DNA of 64,000 nucleotides, taken from CAVWUA01 sp963758025. Its GTDB lineage: Bacteria; Planctomycetota; Planctomycetia; Isosphaerales; Isosphaeraceae. The stretch's first letter is position 1, and each line of letters opens with the position of its first letter. Positions 50,405-58,360 of the stretch are shown here, in pieces. Location of the stretch: the NCBI GenBank assembly GCA_963758025.1, contig CAVWUA010000015.1, positions 115,485-179,484 on the forward strand, read 5' to 3'. A program made the position numbers and the translations under genes. Below the pieces are notes generated by a model. The model worked only from the letters and a program-made list of their open reading frames with translations. It searched no databases and had not been told where the DNA came from.

Positions 50405-51226
50405 ATGGCGGAGCAATTGCAGCCGATCAGCAGCATCCATGAGGCCGCCGAACGCGTGGGGCGGGCCGCGGAACACCTGGGAATCCGCGAGAAGGCGCGG
50501 CTGGCCTTCGCGTGCGCGACCGATCCGAGGGAAGAGATGGGCACGGTCCATCGCCTGATTTCCGGAGTCGGAGGCGCGGCCCTGATGCTGCGAGGACTGC
50601 GCCGGTCCCGCTCGGCCAGCGGCCTCGCCCAGTCGGCCATCGGTGGCGCATTGCTCTACCACTCCGTGACCGGTCAGAGTATCCTGGAGCCCCTGCTGGG
50701 TTCCCGGGGCACCGCTCCGAACCCCTGGCGGGACAACCCTCCCATGAGGCTGCCCGACATCCCCCGCTTCTCCGGGTCGGTCCCGGAGCCGGGCACGGCG
50801 TCGCGATGGAGCGACGCCGACTCAGGGCGTCGGACCGAACTGGATCCCCTCCGGCGCAGGATCGAGGTGAGCATGTTCGAGGTCATCGGCGATGCCGGCC
50901 TGGATCAGGTCATCCCGGCGGTCCACTACGCGCTGCGGCTGCTCCGCCACCGCCATGAAATCGCGGACGCCTCGACCGGCTACCGGGTCGCGGGCCTGGA
51001 GTCCGAACCCTCCTCCGACGAGACGGACCTGGCCCTCCGGCTCATTGGTGAGATCGAGCGGCGCGAGGAAATGCCCCTCCGCTCGCTGGACGAGAGCCAG
51101 ACCCGGTTCTACACCGGCATCCTGGCCGACCTGGTCCAGGAACGAACGCGCTCCGAGCCGGATGACGACCCGCGCGACGGCCACCGGCTTCTCGAAGCCC
51201 TCCGCGCCGGTCGCCTCGCCTCATAG
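50405..51226 (+). CDS. unknown protein with DUF2892-like membrane hairpin
   Basis: About 273 residues. ATG 50405 is chosen because GAGGAGG lies a few bases upstream; GTG 50354 would overlap the previous gene. A segment HRLISGVGGAALMLRGLRR…ALLYHSVTGQ resembles the two-helix DUF2892/YgaP-type membrane module. The remainder is helical and acidic (IGEIERREEMPLRSLDESQ). A GA-rich microsatellite-like run sits at about 50,370-50,390. Function unknown. Confidence 0.5.
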   Translation: MAEQLQPISSIHEAAERVGRAAEHLGIREKARLAFACATDPREEMGTVHRLISGVGGAALMLRGLRRSRSASGLAQSAIGGALLYHSVTGQSILEPLLGSRGTAPNPWRDNPPMRLPDIPRFSGSVPEPGTASRWSDADSGRRTELDPLRRRIEVSMFEVIGDAGLDQVIPAVHYALRLLRHRHEIADASTGYRVAGLESEPSSDETDLALRLIGEIERREEMPLRSLDESQTRFYTGILADLVQERTRSEPDDDPRDGHRLLEALRAGRLAS

Positions 51227-51308
51227 CGGCCCGCCACGCACGAGAGAAGTCGGGCGCGTCACGCGCCCGACCCGGCCATCGCGCCGGCAAAGCCCGCGGC
51301 ACACCCAC

Positions 51309-52268
51309 TCAAATCACGTCGAGCGGGCTGCGGACGCCGAGGGGGCCGGCGTTCAAAACATGGGTGTAGATCATCGTGGTGCGGACGTCGTTGTGGCCGA
51401 GCAGTTCCTGAACGGTCCGAATATCGGAGCCGGCTTCGAGCAGGTGGGTCGCGAAGCTGTGTCGGAAGGTGTGGCAGCTCGCCGGCTTGGCGATCGCCGC
51501 GGCGCGGATGGCCCGCTTGACGGCCTTCTGGAGCCCCGATTCGGCCAGGTGGTGCCGCCGGACCAACCCCGAGCGGGGGTCCTCGCCGCGCCGATGGGCG
51601 GGAAAGAGGTATTGCCAGCCGGGATGACGGTCCGCCTCGGGGTACTTCTCGCTCAGGGCGTGCGGGAGGTGAACTCGCCCGAAGCCCTCGCGGAGGTCGC
51701 GCTCGTGGACGGCCAGGACATGCTCGATCTGGCGTCGCAACGGCTCGACCAGTGAGGCCGGCAGGATCGCGACGCGGTCCTTCTGCCCTTTGCCGTCGCG
51801 GACGAGGATGTGGTTCTGGCCGAAATCGACGTCCTTGACCCGCAGTCGAAGGCACTCCATGAGCCGCAGCCCCGAGCCATAGAGCAGGGCGGCCGCCAGC
51901 CAGGCGGTGCCGTCGAGCTGGGCCAGCACGGCCTTGGCCTCCTCCCGGCTGAGGACCACCGGCAGCCGCTCGGGCCGCTTCGCCCGCACCACCTGGTCGT
52001 TGACCCACTCCAGCGGCCGGTCGAGCACGACCTTGTAGAGGAACAGCAAGGCCCCCAGCGCCTGGTTCTGGGTCGAAGCCGCCACGTCCTCGTGGACCGC
52101 CAGGTGCGTGAGGAATGCCACGACCTCCGGCTCGCCCAGCTCCAGCGGGTGCCGCTTGCCATGGAAGAGGATGAACCGCTTGATCCAGAGGACATAGGCG
52201 TCCTCGGTCCGGATGCTGTAATGCAGGCGTCGGGTCGCCTCGCGAACCTGATCGAGTAGCCTGGACAT
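51309..52268 (-). CDS. intI: integron integrase (IntI-type tyrosine recombinase)
   Basis: 319 residues from ATG 52268, the usual IntI length. Catalytic residues are visible: Arg135 (GSGLRLMECLRLR), Lys163 in GKGQKDR, His266-x2-Arg269 (HTFRHSFATHLLEAG), His292 in ELLGHND and Tyr301 in MIYTHVL. The IntI-specific extra segment is present (about 204-245: HPGWQYLFPA, DPRSGLVRRHHLAES). It points away from the cassettes, as expected, with attI-like DNA beyond its start. It catalyses attI x attC and attC x attC recombination. The reading to 52322 is longer, but ATG 52268 aligns better. Confidence 0.9.
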   Translation of the reverse strand: MSRLLDQVREATRRLHYSIRTEDAYVLWIKRFILFHGKRHPLELGEPEVVAFLTHLAVHEDVAASTQNQALGALLFLYKVVLDRPLEWVNDQVVRAKRPERLPVVLSREEAKAVLAQLDGTAWLAAALLYGSGLRLMECLRLRVKDVDFGQNHILVRDGKGQKDRVAILPASLVEPLRRQIEHVLAVHERDLREGFGRVHLPHALSEKYPEADRHPGWQYLFPAHRRGEDPRSGLVRRHHLAESGLQKAVKRAIRAAAIAKPASCHTFRHSFATHLLEAGSDIRTVQELLGHNDVRTTMIYTHVLNAGPLGVRSPLDVI

Positions 52269-52360
52269 GTCCGTATTTCCCCACCCGCAAGAATCCGCAA
52301 AATCCCGAGCCAGCCCTTGCAAAATGCTTCCGGGATCGTGATCATTGCTGGGAGTTCGTG

Positions 52361-52389
52361 ATTATACGGACAATTGGGCGTGTTACAAT
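52361..52389 (-). promoter_or_regulatory. candidate intI promoter, overlapping a possible cassette promoter
   Basis: On the (-) strand a perfect TATAAT (plus-strand ATTATA, 52361-52366) lies 16 bp downstream of TTGTAA, a -35-like hexamer (plus positions 52383-52388). Transcription would start near 52354, about 85 bp before intI. The same bases on the (+) strand include TACAAT at 52384-52389, which could serve as the -10 of the cassette promoter Pc, though I see no good -35. Planctomycete promoter consensus is not well established, so this is a candidate only. Confidence 0.4.
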
Positions 52390-52421
52390 ACGCCCGTTCA
52401 GCGGTCGAATACTTGTTGAAC
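52376..52421 (+). other. attI-like recombination region
   Basis: Adjacent to the intI start. A 6-bp hairpin, GGGCGT (52376-52381) with ACGCCC (52390-52395), precedes GTTGAAC at 52415-52421, which fits the GTTRRRY core cleaved by integron integrases. The sequence after the first G (TTGAAC) would be the first bases of the first cassette. Position between intI and the array supports attI. Its extent is a guess. Confidence 0.55.
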
Positions 52422-52612
52422 GAAACCGCTTCGCGGTAGACCCCGGACGCGTCCCTTCTTCCCGTCACCTCGCCGTCTCCTGCCCTGGGCCTCGGGCCTG
52501 GCGTCCGAGTCCCGGACGCGCCACCTGAGCGTTTTCCCACGCCCATTGCGGCTCCCGCTGAGTCATCATCGGGGGGTTGATCCCCGTCGTTCCCTCAGCC
52601 CTGGAGACCGCC

Positions 52613-53473
52613 ATGACTCCGCTGCGCCGTCGCTTCATCGAGGACATGACCCTCCGCAACTTCTCCCCACGCACCATCGCCACCTATGTCGACCGCGTCG
52701 CCGACTTCGCCCGCCACGTCGGCACCTCGCCCGAGCACCTCGGCATGGCCGAGGTCCGCGCCTATCTGCTGGACCTGGTCCAGCACCGACACGTCTCCTG
52801 GAGCTACTTCAACCAGGCCGTCGCGGCGTTGCGGTTCCTCTACCGCAACACCCTCGGACGCCCCTGGGACCCCGGCACGCTCCGCTACCCCAAGGCCGAG
52901 AAGACGCTGCCGGTGGTCCTCAGCCCCGAGGAGGTCCGACGCGTCCTCGACGCCATCTCCAGCCTGAAGTACCGCGTCCTGCTGATGACCGTCTACGCCG
53001 CCGGACTGCGGGTCTCGGAGGTGGTGAACCTCCGGGTCGCGGACATCGACAGCCCGCGGATGGTGATCCGGGTCCGCCGGGGCAAGGGCCACAAGGACCG
53101 CGAGGTGATGCTGGCCCCCCGGCTGCTGGACCGGCTGCGGCTGTACTGGCGGGCGGCCCGGCCCCGGACCTGGCTGTTCCCCGGCCGCGATCCGGAGCGG
53201 CCCCTGAGCGTCACCGCGGTGCAGCGGGCCTTCCGGCGGGCCTGCCGCGAGGCGGGCCTGAGCAAGCCGGCCACCGTCCACACCCTGCGGCACAGTTTCG
53301 CCACCCACCTGCTGGAGGCCGGCACCGACCTGCGGACCATCCAGGAGCTGCTGGGCCATGGCAGCCTGCGGACCACCGCCCGCTACACCCATGTCTCGAC
53401 CCAGCGACTCCAAGCGACGCCCAGCCCGCTGGAGTGGCTGCCGCGGGCGGCGGCCGAGGAGCCGCGTCGATGA
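52613..53473 (+). CDS. tyrosine recombinase (XerC/D-like) of the IS91-type element
   Basis: 286 residues from ATG 52613. N-terminal SAM-like core-binding region (FSPRTIATYVDRVADFARHVG), catalytic Arg in YAAGLRVSEVVNLR, HTLRHSFATHLLEAG, LGHGSLRTTARYTHVS with the active-site Tyr. It lacks the IntI-specific insert, so it is not a second integron integrase. Its TGA overlaps the ATG of the transposase gene. Such an upstream recombinase is seen in several IS91-family elements and may aid co-integrate resolution (inference). Confidence 0.8.
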   Translation: MTPLRRRFIEDMTLRNFSPRTIATYVDRVADFARHVGTSPEHLGMAEVRAYLLDLVQHRHVSWSYFNQAVAALRFLYRNTLGRPWDPGTLRYPKAEKTLPVVLSPEEVRRVLDAISSLKYRVLLMTVYAAGLRVSEVVNLRVADIDSPRMVIRVRRGKGHKDREVMLAPRLLDRLRLYWRAARPRTWLFPGRDPERPLSVTAVQRAFRRACREAGLSKPATVHTLRHSFATHLLEAGTDLRTIQELLGHGSLRTTARYTHVSTQRLQATPSPLEWLPRAAAEEPRR

Positions 53474-54687
53474 GCCGGCCGGTCCTGGAGGTGGCCGAGA
53501 TCATCCGGCGGCACGGCGCCGCGTTCCTGGAGGCCTCGGGGGCCGACCTCACCCCCGAGCAGCGTCGGACGCTACGTGATCTGGTCCGCTGCCGCACGGC
53601 GGCCCTGGGTGGGCACGTCGAACAATGCGACCACTGCGGCCAGACGCAGATCGCCTACAACTCGTGTCGCAACCGCCACTGCCCCAAGTGCCAGGCCGGC
53701 GCCGCGGCCCACTGGGTCGAGGCCCAGGCCGCCGACCTGCTGCCGGTGGACTATTTCCACGTGGTCTTCACCCTGCCGGCGGTGCTCAACCCGCTGGCGT
53801 TGGCCCATCCCCGGGTGGTCTACGACCTGCTGTTCCGGGCCGCGGTGGCCACGCTCCGGCAGGTGGCGGCCGACCCGAAGCACCTCGGGGCCGCGATCGG
53901 CGGCCTGGCGGTGCTGCACACCTGGGGCCAGACCTTGCAGTACCACCCGCACCTGCACTGCGTGGTGCCCGGCGGCGGCCTGGCCCCCGACGGCTCGCGC
54001 TGGATCGCGTGCCCGCGGGGCTTCTTCCTGCCGGTGCGGGTCCTGAGCCGGGTCTTCCGGGGCAAATTCCTGGCGGCCCTGGGCGAGGCGTTCGACCGGG
54101 GCCGGCTGGTGGTGCCGGGGTCCTCCGGGCCGCGGGCCGACGCTCCGGCGTTCGCCCGGATGCTGGCCGCGGCGGCGGCCACCGAGTGGGTGGTCTACGC
54201 CAAGGAGCCGTTCGGGGGCCCCGAGGCGGTGCTGAAGTACCTGGCGCGATACACGCACCGGGTGGCGATCAGCAACACGCGGCTGGTGAGCCTGGAGGCC
54301 GGCCGGGTGACGTTCCGGTACAAGGATTACGCCCACCACGGCCGGGAGCGGACGATGAGCTTGGAGGCCGGCGAGTTCCTGCGGCGGTTTTTGCAGCACG
54401 TGCTGCCGTCGGGCTTCGTGCGGGTGCGGCACTTCGGGTTCCTGGCCAATGGCGTCCGTCGCGCGAAGGTGGGGTTGTGCCGGGAGCTGTTGGCCGTGGC
54501 ACCGTCGGCGGTCGCGTCGGCGGGAGCGGGCGGGGTGGCGGTCGGACCGGCCGGGGCGTCGGCGGTCGCGGTCTGCCCGCGGTGCGGGGTGGGGCGGCTG
54601 TTGGTGGTGCGGGAGGTCCCGCCGGAGCGGGTCGCTCGTGAGGGGGGATCGCGACCGATGGCCTGTGTGGACTTCGACAGCTCCTGA
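53470..54687 (+). CDS. IS91-family Y2 (HUH) transposase
   Basis: 405 residues, ATG overlapping the preceding stop. N-terminal zinc finger (CDHCGQTQIAYNSCRNRHC and CQ, about 53-75), HUH motif HLH at 161-163 within YHPHLHCVVPGGG, and the two catalytic Tyr in VLKYLARYTHRVA (about 258 and 262). This rolling-circle transposase nicks the element's origin end and moves DNA through one-ended transposition. A second Cys pair (VCPRCG) lies near the C-terminus. The gene appears intact. Confidence 0.85.
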   Translation: MSRPVLEVAEIIRRHGAAFLEASGADLTPEQRRTLRDLVRCRTAALGGHVEQCDHCGQTQIAYNSCRNRHCPKCQAGAAAHWVEAQAADLLPVDYFHVVFTLPAVLNPLALAHPRVVYDLLFRAAVATLRQVAADPKHLGAAIGGLAVLHTWGQTLQYHPHLHCVVPGGGLAPDGSRWIACPRGFFLPVRVLSRVFRGKFLAALGEAFDRGRLVVPGSSGPRADAPAFARMLAAAAATEWVVYAKEPFGGPEAVLKYLARYTHRVAISNTRLVSLEAGRVTFRYKDYAHHGRERTMSLEAGEFLRRFLQHVLPSGFVRVRHFGFLANGVRRAKVGLCRELLAVAPSAVASAGAGGVAVGPAGASAVAVCPRCGVGRLLVVREVPPERVAREGGSRPMACVDFDSS

Positions 54688-55080
54688 AGGGGTGGTGGGT
54701 CGGTGGCGTGGCTTGGCGTGGCGTGGCGGGTGTGGGCGTGGCACCGTCGGCGGGCGGTGGCGGGGAATCCCCGTCCTGGGACCGGGTTTGGGTCGGTCTG
54801 GGGGCCTGGGGCCGTGCCCCCGAGTGGCCTGGCGGTGCGTTCGCGCCGGGGATCGGAGGTGTCCGGCCGTCGGGGCGTGAGGCGAGAGTGCCCCGAGGCC
54901 CTTGCTCGGGGGCGTGGGCTGTGATTCAATGCCCATAGGCGAGGGCCGGTGCGGCGGTTTCGTTCAACCGCTTGTATCCGCAGGGCCGCGACGGTCTCTG
55001 GGGATGCGGACGCTCATCCCGGCCCTGCGGATACAATCCTCTGCGTTTTAGGCGGCTCTCCTCGGGCCTCGGGCTGGCCG
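54688..55080. other. intergenic tail of the IS91-type element and cassette boundary
   Basis: Without a credible gene. GTGG/GGGG-rich DNA follows the transposase stop. The inverted repeat (54954-54968) and a long hairpin (54972-55036) mark the end of the element or cassette. The next cassette begins near 55046 (TTTAGGCGGC), only about 30 bp before ATG 55081. Confidence 0.5.
54962..55053 (+). other. attC-like site of the first cassette
   Basis: GTTCAAC (54962-54968) fits the RYYYAAC R'' core. A 17-bp perfect inverted repeat follows (TTGTATCCGCAGGGCCG at 54972-54988 with its complement at 55020-55036, loop about 31 nt). GTTTTAGGC (55045-55053) stands where the R' core is expected but is imperfect. 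The first cassette starts TTGAAC at 52416, the complement of this R'', as cassette structure demands. A simple IS91 terminal hairpin is the alternative. Confidence 0.5.
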
Positions 55081-55619
55081 ATGTTCTTCACCTGCCGTGA
55101 ATGCTTTGACGCCGAGGACGGGGACCGCTGGACCGGCTACCTCCGTTGGCTCGGCCGCATCGACCTTGGCGCCTCGTCTCGCTCGACAGCATGCTCTGTT
55201 CGCCCCTGGTATGCATCGAAGTCGATTCCGACTGGGGGGTCGCAGTCTGCGAAGACTTCATGCTCGACTTCTTCACCGACCTGGAATTCATTCTCGCGCG
55301 TGCCACTCGCTTCCCGCGCCGGATGGTTCTCGCCGCGGCACTCGAACCGTCCGCCGAGGACGTGTCCGGCTTCTCGCGTCCCGACTTCGATTTTGCGGGC
55401 TTCGATCTGGTGGATCGCGAGTGCTGCGCCAGCGCACTACTCAACTGCGGCGGCTTCCCAGACGTCTTCTCCATTAGCGAACTCTCCCCAGCCACTGGCC
55501 TCATCCAATCGCGAGAACGTGCATTCGAGATTCAGCGCGACCTCCTTCGTCTCCATCCCGAAGAGCATCACGCTGACTGTCATGTTTGGGCGTTGTGGCG
55601 GCACGTCGGGGCCGCCTAA
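55081..55619 (+). pseudogene. cassette gene, unknown protein, one frame change
   Basis: ATG 55081 gives MFFTCRECFDAEDGDRW; the frame must change near 55,170 to continue through DSMLCSPLVCIEVDSDWG and LDFFTDLEFILARATRF. It ends HVGAA with TAA (55617-55619) inside the GCCTAAC core, as typical for integron cassette genes that end in their attC. About 178 residues in total. No family recognised. It is on the (+) strand like all other cassette genes. Confidence 0.55.
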
Positions 55620-56146
55620 CCGCTCTCATGGCCTCTTCTGTCAAGAGCGCACCGTCGACGGGCCGTGACAGGGGGGATGGTTCCTGAACGGGTTCCGGGT
55701 TGCTCGGCGCGACGGATCGGCGCGGGACGCAGGCGGCGCGGGGACGGTCGGGTGGGGGAGTCGCGATGCACGCGGGGCATCGGCTCGCAAACCGCTCTCG
55801 GGGGTCGGCACCGCGACGGCGATCGGCGTCGCCGACGGGGTGGCGGGCCGCCGGGGGGATCGCGTCCCGGCGGCGGCCCACGCCCCAGACACTCCTCCGC
55901 GGCCCGCAACGCCGGCCTCTCATCGCGATTGGCTCACGTGATGACACGTGTCCCGTTAGGCGGCGGCTCGGCGGCGGGGCCGATGGTCTCGGGCCGATCG
56001 GCACGCGGCCGATCGGGGTGGTTCGCTTCGAGGGCGATGCGAGGTCCCGCCGGGGCCGGGGCGGGCCGGCCCATCTTCGCGACGAGGTCGGGGCGATGGC
56101 GTCGCGGGCGGCGGTCGCGGGGTGCGTCGCAACGACGCCCCCAGGG
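55614..56146. repeat. GC-rich module A, copy 1
   Basis: Begins with GCCTAAC (55614-55620), directly at the stop of the cassette gene, and runs for about 530 bp. It is nearly identical to 60839-61368 and, for its first about 150 bp, to 57813-57965. Single-base indels between copies (for example in G runs) argue against coding. A GTTAGGC at 55956 is replaced by GTTCGGT in copy 3. It may be an insertion into attC, or an unusual attC-linked module. Confidence 0.65.
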
Positions 56147-57387
56147 GATGCCCGCCCGGCGCGGCACGCTCGGCCCCTCGGTGCCGGCCTCCGTTAGGCT
56201 CCCGGCTCGACACGCCCCGGCCCCGGTGGGACCTCGCATCGGGCTATTGCTTCATGAATGCCTCCGAATCAAAGGGGACGCCGCGCCGCAGCATCACGTA
56301 CACCGCCCGGCCGAGCTTCGACGCCAGGATCGCCTGCGCCTTGCCCTTGCCGTGCGTCTTCGCCTTCCGCGCCGCCCACGCCTTGACCGCCGGCTCGTGC
56401 CGCGTCATCAGCGCCGCCGCCTCGCGGAACGCCCACTTCAGGTGCGCGTTGCCCATCTTCGCGTTCGAGGAGCCCACCCGCTTCCCCGCCGACTCCTTCG
56501 CCGGCCGCACCAGCCGGGCATACGAGAGGAACGGCCCGACCCGCTCGAACCGGCGGATGTCGCCAATCTCATAGAGTAATGTCAGCGCCAGCACCTTTCC
56601 CACGCCGGGGATCGACCGCAGGCGGTAGAAGTTCGGCAGATCATGGACCTTGGCCTGCACCGCCAGGAACGTCTCCAGCGCGGCGATCTGGCGGTCGAGG
56701 TGCGCGGCCAGGTCGAGGTCCACGGCGAGGGTGCGGCGGACGCATTCATCGTCCACGCGGTCGAGCACGCCGACGCGGTTGGCCGGGTAGCGGAGCTTGC
56801 CGGTGGGGGCGGCGACGTTGTATTGACTGTGGATGATCTGCACATGCGTTAGTGCCTCGGCGCGGCGTCGGACGAGGTACGCGCGGCGTCGGAGCAGGTC
56901 GCGCATGGCGCGCATCGCGGCGGGATAGACATACGCCTGGGGCAAGAGCCCGGCTCTCAGCAGGTGGGCGATCTTCGCGCTGTCGATCTTGTCGGACTTG
57001 GTCTTGGTCCCATGGATGGCCCGCATCTCCAGCGCGTGCCCGAGGACGAAGGGGATGCCCTGCTCCTGGCAGGTGTCGGCGAGCCAGTACCAGGCGAACA
57101 TGCACTCGCAGGCGACGACCAGGCCGTCGCGGAACGGCGCGACGGCGTCGAGGAAGGCGTCGGGGTTGGCGGGGATGTCCTTGTGGAGGAGCGTGTGCCC
57201 GCGTGGATCAAGGATGCAAAGAAACATGGATCTTGCGTGGAGGTCGACGCCGCAGTAGGCTTGGTGCTGAGCCTGGTAGAGTCTCATCGTGGTGCTCCTC
57301 CGGTTGCGTGCGTCCGAGTTCGGTGCGCTCCATTGTGCAACCTGGAGCGGTCGCAGGTCGGGAGGCCATGATGAGTATCCTCGCGCT
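56147..57387 (-). mobile_element. IS110-family insertion beside attC
   Basis: The transposase gene (56244-57287, -) is bordered by about 100 bp on each side. On its upstream side the sequence turns into an intact attC hairpin arm at 57388. The attC lacks its R'' core, as expected if the element inserted between R'' and L''. IS110/IS1111 relatives are known to target attC sites. Precise ends could not be fixed, as the family has no strong terminal inverted repeats. A GTTAGGC lies at 56193-56199 near the other end. Confidence 0.6.
56244..57287 (-). CDS. IS110-family DEDD transposase
   Basis: 347 residues, intact. RuvC-like N-terminal domain with acidic residues in YCGVDLHARSMFLCILD, VACECMFAWYWLAD and KSDKIDSAKIAHLL. 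The C-terminal transposase_20-type domain has FYRLRSIPGVGKVLALTLL with the serine-containing region further on (VGSSNAKMGN). IS110 enzymes recombine donor and target under guidance of an element-encoded bridge RNA. Oriented against the cassette genes. Confidence 0.85.
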   Translation of the reverse strand: MRLYQAQHQAYCGVDLHARSMFLCILDPRGHTLLHKDIPANPDAFLDAVAPFRDGLVVACECMFAWYWLADTCQEQGIPFVLGHALEMRAIHGTKTKSDKIDSAKIAHLLRAGLLPQAYVYPAAMRAMRDLLRRRAYLVRRRAEALTHVQIIHSQYNVAAPTGKLRYPANRVGVLDRVDDECVRRTLAVDLDLAAHLDRQIAALETFLAVQAKVHDLPNFYRLRSIPGVGKVLALTLLYEIGDIRRFERVGPFLSYARLVRPAKESAGKRVGSSNAKMGNAHLKWAFREAAALMTRHEPAVKAWAARKAKTHGKGKAQAILASKLGRAVYVMLRRGVPFDSEAFMKQ

Positions 57388-57472
57388 GCAGCGGACCCGG
57401 CCCGCAGATAGGCTTCTGGTCGTGCGGAGGTGGCTCGGATGCGGGCCGGTCCGCTGAACCTTCACGTTAGGC
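57388..57472 (+). other. attC site lacking its R'' core
   Basis: GCAGCGGACCCGGCCCGCA (57388-57406) pairs with 57440-57458; one G in the left arm is unpaired, like the extrahelical base that sets attC strand choice. CTGAACCTTCAC and the R' core GTTAGGC (57466-57472) follow. The expected RYYYAAC core is absent 5' of the left arm, where the IS110 element abuts. The following bases TTAGGCGGC begin the next cassette. Confidence 0.75.
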
Positions 57473-57531
57473 GGCTCATGCTTCAGCGTTCACGGCAAGC
57501 GCAACGTTGCGTCTTGTCGATGGGGAGGTAG
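57473..57531 (+). other. 5' leader of the zinc-ribbon cassette
   Basis: Short leader between the attC core and the next gene. GGGGAGGTAG just before ATG 57532 could be a ribosome-binding site; GGGAGATTAGTC precedes the alternative ATG 57586. A small palindrome (GCAACGTTGC) lies near 57510. Confidence 0.35.
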
Positions 57532-57756
57532 ATGCCTTCCCACCCTCGGCACGGAGGCCCCGGCTCGTGCAACGGGAGATTAGTCATGGGCGAGTCGCAG
57601 AAGTTCAAGTGCCGGGTCTGCGGAGTGTTGCATGGCGGCGTCTACAGCCCTAACGTCTGCCAAGACTGCTACAAGAAGGGCCACCGGCGTATTGCTATCC
57701 CGGCGATCAGCCTAGCTCTGGGGCTCATTGTCTTGGCCTTCACCTTCGGCCTGTAG
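57532..57756 (+). CDS. cassette gene: zinc-ribbon membrane peptide
   Basis: Either 74 codons from ATG 57532 or 56 from ATG 57586 (MGESQKFKCRVCG). CRVCG and CQDCYKKG form a four-Cys zinc ribbon, followed by a basic stretch and a single membrane helix (IAIPAISLALGLIVLAFTFGL) at the C-terminus. Function unknown; the zinc-ribbon plus tail-anchor layout suggests a small membrane-bound regulator. The cassette ends with GCCTAAC at 57813. Confidence 0.6.
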   Translation: MPSHPRHGGPGSCNGRLVMGESQKFKCRVCGVLHGGVYSPNVCQDCYKKGHRRIAIPAISLALGLIVLAFTFGL

Positions 57757-57812
57757 GCTCGAAGGGCGGGGTAGGCCCGCTGTTCCCCAACGAGTCTGCT
57801 GGGAATCCGGCC

Positions 57813-57965
57813 GCCTAACCGCTCTCATGGCCTCTCCTGTCAAGAGCGCACCGTCGACGGGCCGTGGCAGGGGGATAGGTTCCTGAACGGGTTCCGGGTT
57901 GCTCGGCGCGACGGATCGGCGCGGGACGCAGGCGGCGCGGGGACGGTCGGGTGGGGGAGTCGCGG
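57813..57965. repeat. GC-rich module A, copy 2 (5' part only)
   Basis: GCCTAAC at 57813-57819 followed by the same sequence as copy 1 (CGCTCTCATGGCCTC…). Similarity ends near 57965, where REP-type repeats begin. The REP/RAYT unit probably inserted into or replaced the rest of the module. Confidence 0.65.
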
Positions 57966-58360
57966 GTGGCCCGGACAACTTGTTGTCCGGGTCGCGCAGC
58001 GACGAGAGGCATCAAGGCAAGCGGGGCCGACCGGATAGGCTGAGCCCTTTCCACGACCTCTTGCGGCCGCGGGTGGCCCGGTCGGCTGGCTCTGCTGACC
58101 TCTTGTCGCTTCGCGACCGGGACAACAAGTTGTCCCGGCCACCCCGCGAATTGAGGGCAGCGGCGGGTGGCTGGGGTAACGTCTTCGTTACCCCGGTCTT
58201 CTGCCGAGCAGGCCGCCGCCTACGGGCGGAAAAGGGGACGGAGAGAATGATCGGCTTGCCGAGCCCTCTCAAGCCGCGGGGTGGCCGGGACAACTTGTTG
58301 TCCCGGTCGCGAAGCGACAAGAGGCTTGAGATCGGCCGACGGGCGGATTAGGCTCGGGAC
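57964..58360. repeat. REP repeats upstream of the RAYT gene
   Basis: At least three REP-like units at about 57964-58009, 58098-58147 and 58276-58324. Each has a long palindrome centred on GACAACTTGTTGTC flanked by CCGG, next to a second hairpin (GTCGC-GAA-GCGAC). Units 1 and 3 face one way, unit 2 the other. A 127-bp stretch (58021-58147) is repeated at 58921-59047 with hardly a difference. A GGTAACG…CGTTACC palindrome lies near 58,180. Confidence 0.8.

Larger units (their letters stand above)
52415..54968 (+). mobile_element. IS91-type element (Tyr recombinase + Y2 transposase), possibly captured as first cassette
   Basis: GTTGAACGAAACCGC at 52415-52429 is perfectly inverted at 54954-54968. 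Between lie a tyrosine recombinase and an IS91 HUH transposase with an ATGA overlap, an arrangement reported for a subset of IS91 elements. IS91 elements prefer GTTC or CTTG next to the replication-origin end; GTTC occurs at 54962. Alternatively, the inverted repeats are the two halves of a cassette's attC outer stem (see findings). Exact ends are uncertain. Confidence 0.65.

Noticed and set aside
52613..53473. second integron integrase
   Set aside because: It lacks the IntI-specific insert and is translationally coupled to the IS91-type transposase.
54449..54938. additional (+) ORFs after the IS91 transposase
   Set aside because: Trp/Gly/Arg-rich frames overlap the transposase end and GC-rich tail, without start signals.
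55956..55962. GTTAGGC as the R' core paired with GCCTAAC at 55614
   Set aside because: The distance of about 340 bp is too long for attC, the arms do not pair, and the corresponding position in copy 3 differs.
55934..56239. (-) ORFs in the GC-rich module
   Set aside because: Single-base indels between otherwise identical copies break the frames, so coding is not conserved.
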